Shown here: positions 1 to 5,650 of the stretch, one piece after another | How positions within the stretch are numbered: position 1 is the stretch's first letter | Layout: each line of letters opens with the position of its first letter | NCBI GenBank assembly: GCA_025927795.1 | Contig: JAICKT010000302.1 | Coordinates: 1 to 5,650 of the forward strand | DNA from: Parafilimonas sp. | GTDB taxonomy: Bacteria > Bacteroidota > Bacteroidia > Chitinophagales > Chitinophagaceae | Direction: 5' to 3' | DNA length: 5,650 bases | Notes under the pieces: model-generated | Databases searched by the model: none | Seen by the model: the letters and a program-made list of their open reading frames with translations, nothing else | Told to the model about the DNA's origin: nothing | Translations under genes and position numbers: made by a program

Positions 1-1014
1 GTTTTAACGCGATCTGTTGTGTACAATGTTTCTGTTTCAGATATGACTGTAACCGGTAAACGAAAATCAATTACAGTTAGCAATACATTTAAAACGTATT
101 TTAAAAATGTACGTTTTAACTGGTTGCCGCAACCGCTAAGTTCAGGAGGCATTTGGTTAGATGGTGATGATGGAAGAGATTTTAAAATGAATGATTGCGA
201 AATAAATTGTCCTTATTTATTTAGTTGCCAGTTTGCAAGAAGTTTTGCTGATATCTATATTGACCATACTAAATTTAATGATGCTGGTATTCAGTTTACA
301 GAATATAATATCAACGCAAATGTTACAAACTGCGAATTCTTTTTAACCAATCATAACCTGTCCGGAGAAATAAATAGTTCTGTTATTTTATTGGGTAACA
401 CATGTAATGCAATAAACTTTAGTAATAACATTATTCACGCAAATAATATTGGCGGCAGTTTGTTTTACAGCGGAGAAATACAGGGAACGAAAGCAGTTAT
501 TTCATCAACATTAAATATCAACAACAATACAATTATTTGCAGTAAAGTCGGAACGCTGTTTTCGGGTTCTTATTCAGGCAATGTTTATGTAACAAATAAT
601 AATATTTCAGGTTCGGTAAATTATCTTTTCAATATTCATTCATACAAACCACCAAACAGTTCTAATGCAATTCCGGTTTGCGTTTTTAAAAACAATAATT
701 TTTCGGGTTATGTTGATGGCTTTGGCGCTGCTGCCACAAACGTTCAATACATCAATAATCGTGTAAAAAGAATAGGCGCTGCCAATGCGTCGAATGAATA
801 TAATGTTTGGGGAAATATTTTATATACACATTTTCCAAGAGATACTGCTGTTGTAAATTTTGTTTGTAAAGACAATACATTTATAAACTGGATATTGCTT
901 CCTAAATCTTTCAGTCATTACTGGCCCATTAATGAACGAACAGACATTTCAAACAACAGGTTTACAGGCACAGCAAAAGATACAGTTGTTTCTTTGCCGG
1001 CTGTAAGACAATGA
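1..1014 (+). CDS. C-terminal part of a right-handed parallel beta-helix protein (5' end outside window)
   Basis: The reading frame is open from the first base, so the gene starts upstream; the GTG at 19 is probably an internal valine. About 337 codons are visible, ending in TGA. The protein shows irregular repeats of a beta-strand followed by an Asn-rich turn: FSNNII, LNINNNTII, VYVTNNNIS, FKNNNFSG, QYINNRV and DISNNRF, spaced roughly 20-35 residues apart. This asparagine-ladder pattern is typical of right-handed parallel beta-helices, the fold of pectate lyases and many surface or secreted carbohydrate-active proteins. I see no recognisable catalytic motif, so the activity is unknown. It ends shortly after the last helix turn (VVSLPAVRQ), with no obvious type IX secretion C-terminal domain. 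Any signal peptide would lie outside the window. It is convergent with the small gene at 1032-1343, with a 17-bp gap, and appears unrelated to the catabolic run. The fold is fairly certain; the function is not. Confidence 0.8.
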   Translation, partial: VLTRSVVYNVSVSDMTVTGKRKSITVSNTFKTYFKNVRFNWLPQPLSSGGIWLDGDDGRDFKMNDCEINCPYLFSCQFARSFADIYIDHTKFNDAGIQFTEYNINANVTNCEFFLTNHNLSGEINSSVILLGNTCNAINFSNNIIHANNIGGSLFYSGEIQGTKAVISSTLNINNNTIICSKVGTLFSGSYSGNVYVTNNNISGSVNYLFNIHSYKPPNSSNAIPVCVFKNNNFSGYVDGFGAAATNVQYINNRVKRIGAANASNEYNVWGNILYTHFPRDTAVVNFVCKDNTFINWILLPKSFSHYWPINERTDISNNRFTGTAKDTVVSLPAVRQ

Positions 1015-1031
1015 ATAGAAATAATTCAGGA

Positions 1032-1343
1032 TTATTCTCTGTTTGCTTTAGTAAGTTTCCGGAGCATTTCAGAAGAAGTATTTTCTGATGAAGCGCCATA
1101 ACCTGTAACAAGAATTCCTCTCAATCCATTAGAAGATTTAATTGCGTAAACTGCTGCTTCATCACCGGGATCTGAATCGCCTTCATAACGATACACATCA
1201 ACAACATCCAATTCGTTCGCACCAAACTTTCCCACATTGCATACAATAGCATTCTCTTCAAGATTAAAATCAGTTGTGAAACCTTGTTTGCGTAATTCCT
1301 CAATTGCTTTTGAAACTGTTTCGTAATGTGTTTTATGTGTCAT
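1032..1343 (-). CDS. Small conserved Bacteroidota protein of unknown function (103 aa)
   Basis: A complete 103-residue acidic protein that starts at ATG (1343) and ends in TAA. It opens with a predicted helix (about residues 5-20, ETVSKAIEELRKQGF). A hydrophobic/acidic strand region follows (DFNLEENAIVCN), then the most distinctive block at about 49-70 (DVYRYEGDSDPGDEAAVYAI), a strand and glycine turn (GILVTGYG), and a C-terminal helix. From memory, similar roughly 100-residue proteins with a YRFEGxSDPxDxAxVYAI-like block are common in Bacteroidota. Some carry the database label 'phosphoribosylpyrophosphate synthetase'; nothing here supports that, since the protein is far shorter than Prs (about 310 aa) and has no PRPP-binding loop. 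It has no signal peptide or membrane segment, so it is probably cytosolic. It starts 24 bp after the dipeptidase stop and could be the last gene of that transcript, although such proteins may simply be housekeeping neighbours. Confidence 0.75.
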   Translation of the reverse strand: MTHKTHYETVSKAIEELRKQGFTTDFNLEENAIVCNVGKFGANELDVVDVYRYEGDSDPGDEAAVYAIKSSNGLRGILVTGYGASSENTSSEMLRKLTKANRE

Positions 1344-1367
1344 TGTAAACGATTTGCATGAAGATAA

Positions 1368-2432
1368 TTACTTCCATGCTTTTCTTAAAAATCTTAACCA
1401 GTTGCCATGCATAATATTTTCTACATCCTGGTTTGAATAACCACGCTGCAAAAGCATTGATGGAATCTTATTTAGGTCTTCAATTGTTTCTAAATCATGC
1501 GGACATTGTTCTTTACCGAAAGCGCCATCTAAATCGGAGCCAATACCAACATGTAAAGCGTTGCCTGCAAGCTGACAAATGTGATCAATATTATCAATTA
1601 CTTTATTCAAATCACAATTCATTTCTTTAGGTGTTGATGTTCCATGTTGCCAGTTTGGTACTAACATCCATGCATCGAACGCAGCACCTATTACAGCATC
1701 CCGATCAATCAAAACCTTTATTTGTTCATCACTGTATTGACGATTATGATTTACAAATTTCCTGCACATATTATGACTTGCCCAAACATTTCCATTAAAC
1801 AAGTTCATTGCATCCCAAAATGCATCATCGCATAAATGTGTTGCATCTAAAATTATATTTAAGCGCTCCATTTCTTTCAGCAATTCTTTTCCATCTTCAT
1901 TTAAATTACCGGTTGAATTTGTGCCGTTCGCATAACGTCCGGGTCCATAATGTGCAGGACCGATTGCACGCAAACCATAATTATAAGCACGTTGTAAATA
2001 ATCTATTGAAATAATTGAATCTGCACCTTCAAGGCTTAATATATAACCGATTGCTTTTTTACCTGAATTATTATTCATCCATTCGTCAACATGTTTATTT
2101 AATTCATCAGCATTGGTAATCATTTTTATTTCACCGCATGCTTCCATTTCTTTATACCATGCAAGCTGAGCCTGCGTTTGCGCCCATGCCTGTTGTGGTG
2201 AATGCCAGCCAGGCAAAGGGTTTCCGGGCGCAACATATCTTGCAATTTGCGTTGCCACTACCAAACCAATATCTCCTTTTCTTAATTCAGGAAACGCAAC
2301 AGTACCTTTTGCTCTGTCGGGTTTATCATGCAGATTTTTTTCACTCTCACGAATTTCAAAAACAGAATTGCCTAAGTCACGATTCCATTCCATTGCGTTC
2401 ATGCTTAAATCTAAATGTGCATCTATAATCAT
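1368..2432 (-). CDS. Dipeptidase, peptidase family M19 (renal/membrane dipeptidase family)
   Basis: A 354-residue enzyme of the zinc-dependent M19 family, which cleaves dipeptides and often accepts a D-amino acid at the C-terminal position. The metal ligands are in the usual order and spacing: H6 and D8 in DAHLDL, bridging E135 in LSLEGAD, H199 in DATHL, H220 in ASHNMC and D300 in GSDLDG. They match human DPEP1 H20, D22, E125, H198, H219 and D288. H161 (PAHYGPGRYANGT) and R231 (HNRQYSDEQ) correspond to the substrate-binding H152 and R230. The PAHYGPG segment replaces the classical LTHxxxN, so this is a divergent subfamily and its substrate is uncertain. The protein begins directly with the catalytic strand, with no signal peptide, so it acts in the cytoplasm on imported or recycled dipeptides. 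The ATG at 2432 is preceded by a weak AAGG at 2440-2443, 7 nt upstream. It lies 130 bp downstream of the PLP-enzyme gene on the same strand, so co-transcription is likely but unproven. Confidence 0.95.
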   Translation of the reverse strand: MIIDAHLDLSMNAMEWNRDLGNSVFEIRESEKNLHDKPDRAKGTVAFPELRKGDIGLVVATQIARYVAPGNPLPGWHSPQQAWAQTQAQLAWYKEMEACGEIKMITNADELNKHVDEWMNNNSGKKAIGYILSLEGADSIISIDYLQRAYNYGLRAIGPAHYGPGRYANGTNSTGNLNEDGKELLKEMERLNIILDATHLCDDAFWDAMNLFNGNVWASHNMCRKFVNHNRQYSDEQIKVLIDRDAVIGAAFDAWMLVPNWQHGTSTPKEMNCDLNKVIDNIDHICQLAGNALHVGIGSDLDGAFGKEQCPHDLETIEDLNKIPSMLLQRGYSNQDVENIMHGNWLRFLRKAWK

Positions 2433-2436
2433 TATT

Positions 2437-2476
2437 TAACCTTGATTTTAACCTGATTTACTTGATTAACCTGAAT
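2437..2476. repeat. Degenerate short tandem repeat, TAACCTGATT-like units
   Basis: Four imperfect units follow one another on the plus strand: TAACCTTGATTT (2437-2448), TAACCTGATT (2449-2458), TACTTGAT (2459-2466) and TAACCTGAAT (2467-2476). Two looser copies lie further on, at 2493-2502 (TAACCCGATT) and 2511-2516 (ACCTGA). The array sits immediately upstream of the dipeptidase start and contains its weak Shine-Dalgarno-like AAGG. AATC/CAGGTTAA-type degenerate repeats are, as I recall, frequent between genes in Bacteroidota. No protein-coding potential is seen. Confidence 0.6.
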
Positions 2477-2504
2477 ATTCTTACCACAACCTTAACCCGA
2501 TTTT

Positions 2505-2551
2505 TCTGATACCTGAACATTCTAAATATTATAAATATCAGGCACATCAGA
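2505..2551. other. Imperfect inverted repeat (possible RNA hairpin) in the PLP-enzyme/dipeptidase gap
   Basis: TCTGAT (2505-2510) pairs with ATCAGA (2546-2551), and CCTGA (2512-2516) pairs with TCAGG (2538-2542), with a 1-nt against 3-nt internal loop. A further AT-only stem, ATATT/AATAT, is possible at 2526-2538. In minus-strand transcripts it would form just after the PLP-enzyme stop codon. No U-run follows it in that direction (the bases after it are AAAAATCGGG), so it is not a standard intrinsic terminator. It could be an mRNA-stabilising or processing hairpin, or chance pairing within the repeat-rich spacer. Confidence 0.35.
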
Positions 2552-2562
2552 TAAATCGTGGC

Positions 2563-3663
2563 TCAGACAGTTATCTTTCTATCTCTCGCCATAACTTTCC
2601 ATTCATCAAAAGCTTCATTATTTTGAACGATGACAGCCCGCTCATACAAAGCAACTGTAGGGCAAATATGATAAGGTACACCATATAACACATCACCAAT
2701 TTTATATGCTGATGAATCGTCAACTTTCAATACCAAATGTTCTTCACTCTGACCAATGAATTCAACATCTGGTGCGTTCAAAAAATGTATACGTTTTTCA
2801 ATTGTATTTTCTGCACCAACAGATTTATGACCAAGATCAGTGCAAATTGTATTTTCATCAACAACAGAAATTATTCTTGTAATAACAAGTGCAGCATAAT
2901 CAAATGGTTCATCATTAAATTGTGTTTTGTAACCATAATCCCAAAACACAAAAGTGCCCGGGCTGCATTCAATATTTTTCCTTTGGGCATGAACGGGAAA
3001 AGTAGGAGAGCCGCCGGCAACTATATTTAATTTTTTTTGTGTTGATGATTCAATCTCTTCTGCGAGTTGTATTACTACGCTGAAAGCTTTATCTGCGTTG
3101 CGTTTGCGCTCCTCAATTTTTGTATCGCGTATGTGACCATCGTATGCATGTAAGCCAATAATATTTATTCCACTTAACTCTTTACAGTCTTCAAAAAGTT
3201 GAAATGCATTTTCTGGTTTGATTCCCGTTCTGTTTTGTCCAACATTCAAATCAATATAAACATCGAGTATTACATCTTTTTCTAAAAAAATCTTTGAAAT
3301 ATATTCTGCATTTTCTGCGTCATCAATCAAACATGAAAAATGTGTTGACGAATATTTTTGAACAAGCTGCAACAAACGTTTTGCTTTTGCGGGCGTAGGT
3401 TGATACGCTAATAAAACATCCGGCGCATTTATCATTCCCAACATTTCAGCTTCAGCAATTGTTGCACATTTAAATTTTGTGATACCTGCATCCAACATCA
3501 TTTTACACACTTCAGCAATCTTATTTGTTTTTACATGCGGGCGTAGATGCGCAGCATCTTTCATCTTTATTAATGATTGAATGTTTTGCTGCACGCGTTC
3601 TTTATAAATAACCAATGCAGGAGAATCAATCTCTTTTATATTTTTAATTTGATACCAGCTCAT
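2563..3663 (-). CDS. D-threonine aldolase / D-serine dehydratase-type PLP enzyme (DSD1-like, fold-type III)
   Basis: A 366-residue enzyme with an N-terminal alanine-racemase-type barrel and a C-terminal D-serine dehydratase-like domain. Relatives cleave D-threonine to glycine and acetaldehyde, or dehydrate D-serine or D-3-hydroxyaspartate. Counting from the ATG at 3663, visible motifs are EIDSPALVIY (11-20), the PLP lysine K45 in RPHVKTNK, HAYDGH (172-177), phosphate-binding GGSPT (217-221), SPGTFVFWDYGY (234-245), and H332/C334 in the PYHICPT motif. That His/Cys pair binds the second cofactor, Zn2+ or another divalent metal, in characterised members. The frame can be extended 18 codons to a TTG at 3717. 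I chose the ATG because family members typically start just before a W-Y-x-I and D-S-P-A-L segment, and because the extension runs over the promoter candidate. Aldolase and dehydratase cannot be separated from the motifs, but the RidA-family neighbour fits dehydration, which releases an enamine/imine. No signal peptide; cytoplasmic. Confidence 0.9.
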   Translation of the reverse strand: MSWYQIKNIKEIDSPALVIYKERVQQNIQSLIKMKDAAHLRPHVKTNKIAEVCKMMLDAGITKFKCATIAEAEMLGMINAPDVLLAYQPTPAKAKRLLQLVQKYSSTHFSCLIDDAENAEYISKIFLEKDVILDVYIDLNVGQNRTGIKPENAFQLFEDCKELSGINIIGLHAYDGHIRDTKIEERKRNADKAFSVVIQLAEEIESSTQKKLNIVAGGSPTFPVHAQRKNIECSPGTFVFWDYGYKTQFNDEPFDYAALVITRIISVVDENTICTDLGHKSVGAENTIEKRIHFLNAPDVEFIGQSEEHLVLKVDDSSAYKIGDVLYGVPYHICPTVALYERAVIVQNNEAFDEWKVMARDRKITV

Positions 3664-3690
3664 TTTACTTGTTTTTGAAAACACGAACCA

Positions 3691-3719
3691 CAAAGTATTA
3701 AAAACTTTACTTTCCAAAA
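3691..3719 (-). promoter_or_regulatory. Candidate Bacteroidota-type promoter for the PLP-enzyme gene
   Basis: On the minus strand TTTTG (3719-3715) is followed after 17 nt by TACTTTG (3697-3691). This resembles the Bacteroidota primary sigma pattern of TTTG or TTG near -33 and TAnnTTTG near -7, but the -7 element is one base short of consensus. Transcription would start near 3684, giving a leader of about 20 nt before the ATG at 3663. In such AT-rich DNA a chance match is quite possible. Its position in a divergent gap, where the gene can no longer be read easily from the RidA gene, supports it. Confidence 0.4.
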
Positions 3720-3742
3720 TCTCTATTTTGTATTTTTATAGT

Positions 3743-4342
3743 ATGGAAGTCAACGAAGCTGCAGTTGCATATAGCAAACAAAAAATTTCTATTGAAGAAT
3801 ATCTTGAAATGGAGAATGCTTCTTTAGAAAAACATGAATATTATAAAGGCGAAGTGTTTGCCATGTCTGGTGCTAAAATACCTCACGTTAGAATTACTGA
3901 TAACTTCCTATTCCAACTCAAATTAAAACTAAAAGAAAAAAAATGTCAACCTTATGGCGGTGATTTGCGCATACATATTCCCTCAAACACTTTATTTACT
4001 TATCCTGATATTTCAATTATTTGCGGTGAAGTAATAACATTGGATAATGATGAATTTAATGCGCTGAATCCAACAGTAATTATTGAAGTACTTTCAAAGA
4101 CAACAAAAAATTATGACCGTGGTGAAAAGTTTAAACTGTATCGTGACATAACCACTTTAAAAGAATACATACTTGTTGATTCAGAAAGTGTGCATATTGA
4201 AGTATTCAGATTGAATGATAATAATCATTGGGAACTTGAAGAATATAATGATGCCAACGTTTATCTTGAAATAAAAGCAATTGATGAAAGCATATTAATT
4301 GCTGAAATTTATGAAGGTGTAAATATTAGTCGGGAAGCTTAA
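3743..4342 (+). CDS. Uma2-family putative restriction-like endonuclease (DUF820)
   Basis: A 199-residue protein with the Uma2 layout, a PD-(D/E)XK nuclease-like fold. Counting from the ATG at 3743, it shows the entry helix and EYLEMENASLEKHEYYKGEV (19-38), the GGDLRIHI strand (72-79), YPDISII (87-93) with D89, the hallmark VIIEVLSKTT (112-121) with E115, then GEKFKLYRD (127-135) with K129, and KEYILVDSES (140-149). D89, E115 and K129 are the likely metal-site residues (inference from the family pattern). The biological role of Uma2 proteins is largely unknown; they occur in many copies in cyanobacteria and some Bacteroidota. The frame can be extended to a TTG at 3728, but the ATG is preferred. 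The gene is divergent from the PLP-enzyme gene (79-bp gap) and convergent with the RidA gene (21-bp gap), so it sits as a single reversed gene inside an otherwise co-directional run. No antitoxin, methylase or transposase lies beside it. Confidence 0.9.
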   Translation: MEVNEAAVAYSKQKISIEEYLEMENASLEKHEYYKGEVFAMSGAKIPHVRITDNFLFQLKLKLKEKKCQPYGGDLRIHIPSNTLFTYPDISIICGEVITLDNDEFNALNPTVIIEVLSKTTKNYDRGEKFKLYRDITTLKEYILVDSESVHIEVFRLNDNNHWELEEYNDANVYLEIKAIDESILIAEIYEGVNISREA

Positions 4343-4363
4343 GCTGCCTGACTGTTTATAAAA

Positions 4364-4825
4364 TTACTGTAATTCAAACACAGCTTCAATCTCCACAGGA
4401 ATATCTCCCGGCAAAGAACCCATTCCAACAGCGCTCCTTACACCAACACCATTATCTTCGCCCCAAACTTTTGCAAACAATTCACTGCAGCCATTAATTA
4501 CAAAAGGATGCTTTTCAAAATCCGGTTCACAATTCACCATTCCAAAAACTTTTATTACACGTTTTATTTTATTGAATGAACCAAGGTTCTGCTTCAGTGT
4601 TGCAAGAATTGATAATCCCACTTGTCTTGCTGCAAGCTTGCCTTCATCTTCATTCATCGTATTACCAACGCGACCTTTAATCGAGGTTTTATCCGGTAAT
4701 AATGGTCCATGTCCTGAAACATAAACAAGATTGCCTACAATAAGAAAAGGTTTGTAAATGCCCATAGGCGCAGGCGCAGCAGGAAGCTCTAAATTTAATT
4801 GCTCAAAGTTTTTATCTGCATCCAT
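4364..4825 (-). CDS. RidA/YjgF/YER057c/UK114-family protein (enamine/imine deaminase-like)
   Basis: A 153-residue member of the longer YjgF-like subgroup, compared with about 128 residues for classical RidA. RidA proteins hydrolyse reactive enamines/imines such as 2-aminoacrylate, formed by PLP dehydratases, to the 2-keto acid and ammonia. Visible features are VYVSGHGPL (34-42), GRVG (51-54), an EEG/AAR-type helix (DEGKLAARQVG, 60-70), KVFGMVNCEPDF (92-103), VINGCSELF (109-117) and the C-terminal RSAVGMGSLPGDIPVEIEAV (130-149). R130 and E145 have the same 15-residue spacing as R105 and E120 of classical RidA, so the active-site pair seems intact. The residues before R130 are GVGV, whereas I recall HA in many members of this subgroup. 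The start at 4825 follows the permease stop by 30 bp through an A-rich leader without a Shine-Dalgarno site, so the two genes are probably one transcript. It probably protects against intermediates of the PLP enzyme; that link is inferred. Confidence 0.93.
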   Translation of the reverse strand: MDADKNFEQLNLELPAAPAPMGIYKPFLIVGNLVYVSGHGPLLPDKTSIKGRVGNTMNEDEGKLAARQVGLSILATLKQNLGSFNKIKRVIKVFGMVNCEPDFEKHPFVINGCSELFAKVWGEDNGVGVRSAVGMGSLPGDIPVEIEAVFELQ

Positions 4826-4855
4826 TCTTTTTAATTTTTATTTTTTACTTTTTAA

Positions 4856-5650
4856 TTAATGTATAAAACTATTCAGCACAAAAACACCAATCAATCCAAT
4901 AACAGAAACAATTGTTTCCATAACACTCCATGTTAAAAAAGTATCCTTTAAACTTAAATTAAAATATTCTTTAAACAACCAAAAGCCACCATCATTTACA
5001 TGACCAAAAATTAAACTGCCCGCACCGGTTGCCAACACCATTAAGTTTGGATTAACACCGCTTGTAGCAATGATGGGTGCAATAATACTTGCTGTTGTTA
5101 AACCTGCAACTGTTGCAGAACCTAATGCAATTCTTATTACCGCAGCAATTGACCATGCGGCTAATAAGGGATGCACATTTAAATTATCAAGCAAATTTGC
5201 TATTTGTGTATTGACGCCGGTTTCAGTAAGAATTTCTTTCATTGCACCAGAGCCCGCAAGAATTAATAAAATAACAGAAATATCTTTTGCCGCATCAATT
5301 AAATGATTCATTAAAACCGGCATTGATTTTTTTCTTTTCAATCCCAAACTAAACATAGCATAAAACACAGCGATTATCATTGCAATAGGAGGATTGCCAA
5401 TTGCACTAAAAAATTTTACAGCAATATTTTCAGGCGGAAGAAAAAGTTTGCACACTGTTGCAACTGCAATTAAAAGCACGGGTAAAAAAGTTGTAAAAAT
5501 ACTGTTGAACAAACCAGGCAGTTCCTCATCTTTTAAATCTTTTGGTACGAATGTATCCGGCGGCGGGCTTTTATATTTTTTTAATGTGGGCGCAAACATA
5601 GGTCCTGCAATAATTACAGCAGGAATTGCAATTGCCAATCCATAAATCAA
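4856..5650 (-). CDS. GntP-family permease, C-terminal 264 residues (5' end outside window)
   Basis: The frame is open through the right edge, and the first visible codon is an internal TTG (Leu), so about 60% of a roughly 440-residue proton symporter is present. The family includes gluconate permeases and the D-serine permease DsdX. Several hydrophobic membrane segments are visible, roughly at fragment residues 2-20, 53-70, 84-103, 124-138, 163-175, 181-197, 202-217 and 243-261. Diagnostic blocks are GSGAMKEILTETGV (133-146), RIALGSATVAGLTTA (173-187), FGHVNDGGFWLFKEYF (215-230) and TWSVMETIVSVIGL (240-253). The central linker about 25-46 (KKYKSPPPDTFVPKDLKDEE) is a charged, proline-rich cytoplasmic-type loop. 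Automatic pipelines would probably call it a gluconate:H+ symporter, but no sugar-acid gene is visible. The RidA and D-amino-acid enzyme neighbours make a D-serine/D-hydroxy-amino-acid substrate at least as plausible. The family call is certain; the substrate is open. Confidence 0.95.
   Translation of the reverse strand: MIYGLAIAIPAVIIAGPMFAPTLKKYKSPPPDTFVPKDLKDEELPGLFNSIFTTFLPVLLIAVATVCKLFLPPENIAVKFFSAIGNPPIAMIIAVFYAMFSLGLKRKKSMPVLMNHLIDAAKDISVILLILAGSGAMKEILTETGVNTQIANLLDNLNVHPLLAAWSIAAVIRIALGSATVAGLTTASIIAPIIATSGVNPNLMVLATGAGSLIFGHVNDGGFWLFKEYFNLSLKDTFLTWSVMETIVSVIGLIGVFVLNSFIH

Noticed and set aside
1020..1036. AATAAT-TCAGG-ATTATT inverted repeat between the two convergent genes
   Set aside because: Only six AT pairs, too weak to support a bidirectional terminator call.
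1121..1303. 60-codon open frame on the minus strand
   Set aside because: Another frame inside the small conserved gene at 1032-1343, which has the coherent protein sequence.
1433..2428. Open frames on the plus strand at 1433-1630, 1808-2014 and 2138-2428
   Set aside because: They lie antisense to the dipeptidase gene, whose catalytic residues are all intact, and their translations look like no protein family.
2737..3030. 97-codon open frame on the plus strand
   Set aside because: Antisense to the well-supported PLP-enzyme gene; Cys/Asn/Phe-rich composition is typical of a shadow frame.
3664..3717. N-terminal extension of the PLP enzyme from a TTG codon
   Set aside because: Family members normally begin close to the internal ATG at 3663, and the extension covers the only promoter candidate.
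3743..4342. Uma2 gene as part of a defence or toxin-antitoxin system
   Set aside because: No methyltransferase, antitoxin, helicase or other defence gene adjoins it; its neighbours are metabolic genes.
4336..4345. 10-bp palindrome AGCTTAAGCT across the Uma2 stop codon
   Set aside because: Too short, with no loop, no T-tract and no second copy at the other side of the gene to suggest an insertion end.
4362..4374. Perfect 13-bp inverted repeat AATTAC-T-GTAATT over the RidA stop codon
   Set aside because: The stem is AT-rich with almost no loop and no U-run, so it is unlikely as a terminator, and one short palindrome in AT-rich DNA is expected by chance.
5070..5645. Two plus-strand open frames at 5070-5306 and 5394-5645
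   Set aside because: Antisense to the GntP permease; their hydrophobic stretches reflect the reverse complement of membrane-segment codons.

Overview
The window looks like a chromosomal piece of a low-GC member of the Bacteroidota, plausibly a Chitinophagaceae-like organism. The evidence is AT-rich DNA, A-rich start regions with few Shine-Dalgarno sites, a TTTG/TACTTTG-like promoter candidate, a small protein of a type I recall mainly from Bacteroidota, and an Asn-rich beta-helix protein. The taxonomic call is inference from these traits, not from a marker gene.

Layout. Positions 1-1014 (+) hold the C-terminal part of a parallel beta-helix protein. It converges on a run of minus-strand genes which, in transcription order (right to left), are: a GntP-family permease cut by the right edge (5650-4856), a RidA/YjgF-family protein (4825-4364), a D-threonine aldolase/D-serine dehydratase-type PLP enzyme (3663-2563), an M19 dipeptidase (2432-1368) and a small conserved protein of unknown function (1343-1032). 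A Uma2-family putative nuclease gene (3743-4342) lies on the opposite strand between the RidA and PLP-enzyme genes and splits the run in two. No RNA genes, CRISPR arrays, insertion sequences or origins were seen, and no gene-free stretch exceeds 130 bases.

How the genes may work together (inference). The M19 enzyme has no signal peptide and keeps its full metal site; this family accepts dipeptides with a D-residue at the C-terminus. The PLP enzyme acts on D-3-hydroxy amino acids in characterised relatives (D-serine, D-threonine, D-3-hydroxyaspartate). A D-serine-type dehydration releases 2-aminoacrylate/imine, the reactive species that RidA proteins hydrolyse. The GntP family includes both gluconate permeases and the D-serine permease DsdX. 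Together these suggest import and breakdown of D-hydroxy amino acids, possibly released from D-residue-containing dipeptides. The members are all known families, so the interest lies in the combination and the unproven substrate, not in a new enzyme class.

The PLP-enzyme and Uma2 genes can each be extended upstream to a TTG codon, but the internal ATG is preferred for both. A candidate promoter in the 79-bp divergent gap would let the PLP enzyme and dipeptidase be transcribed independently of the GntP-RidA part.
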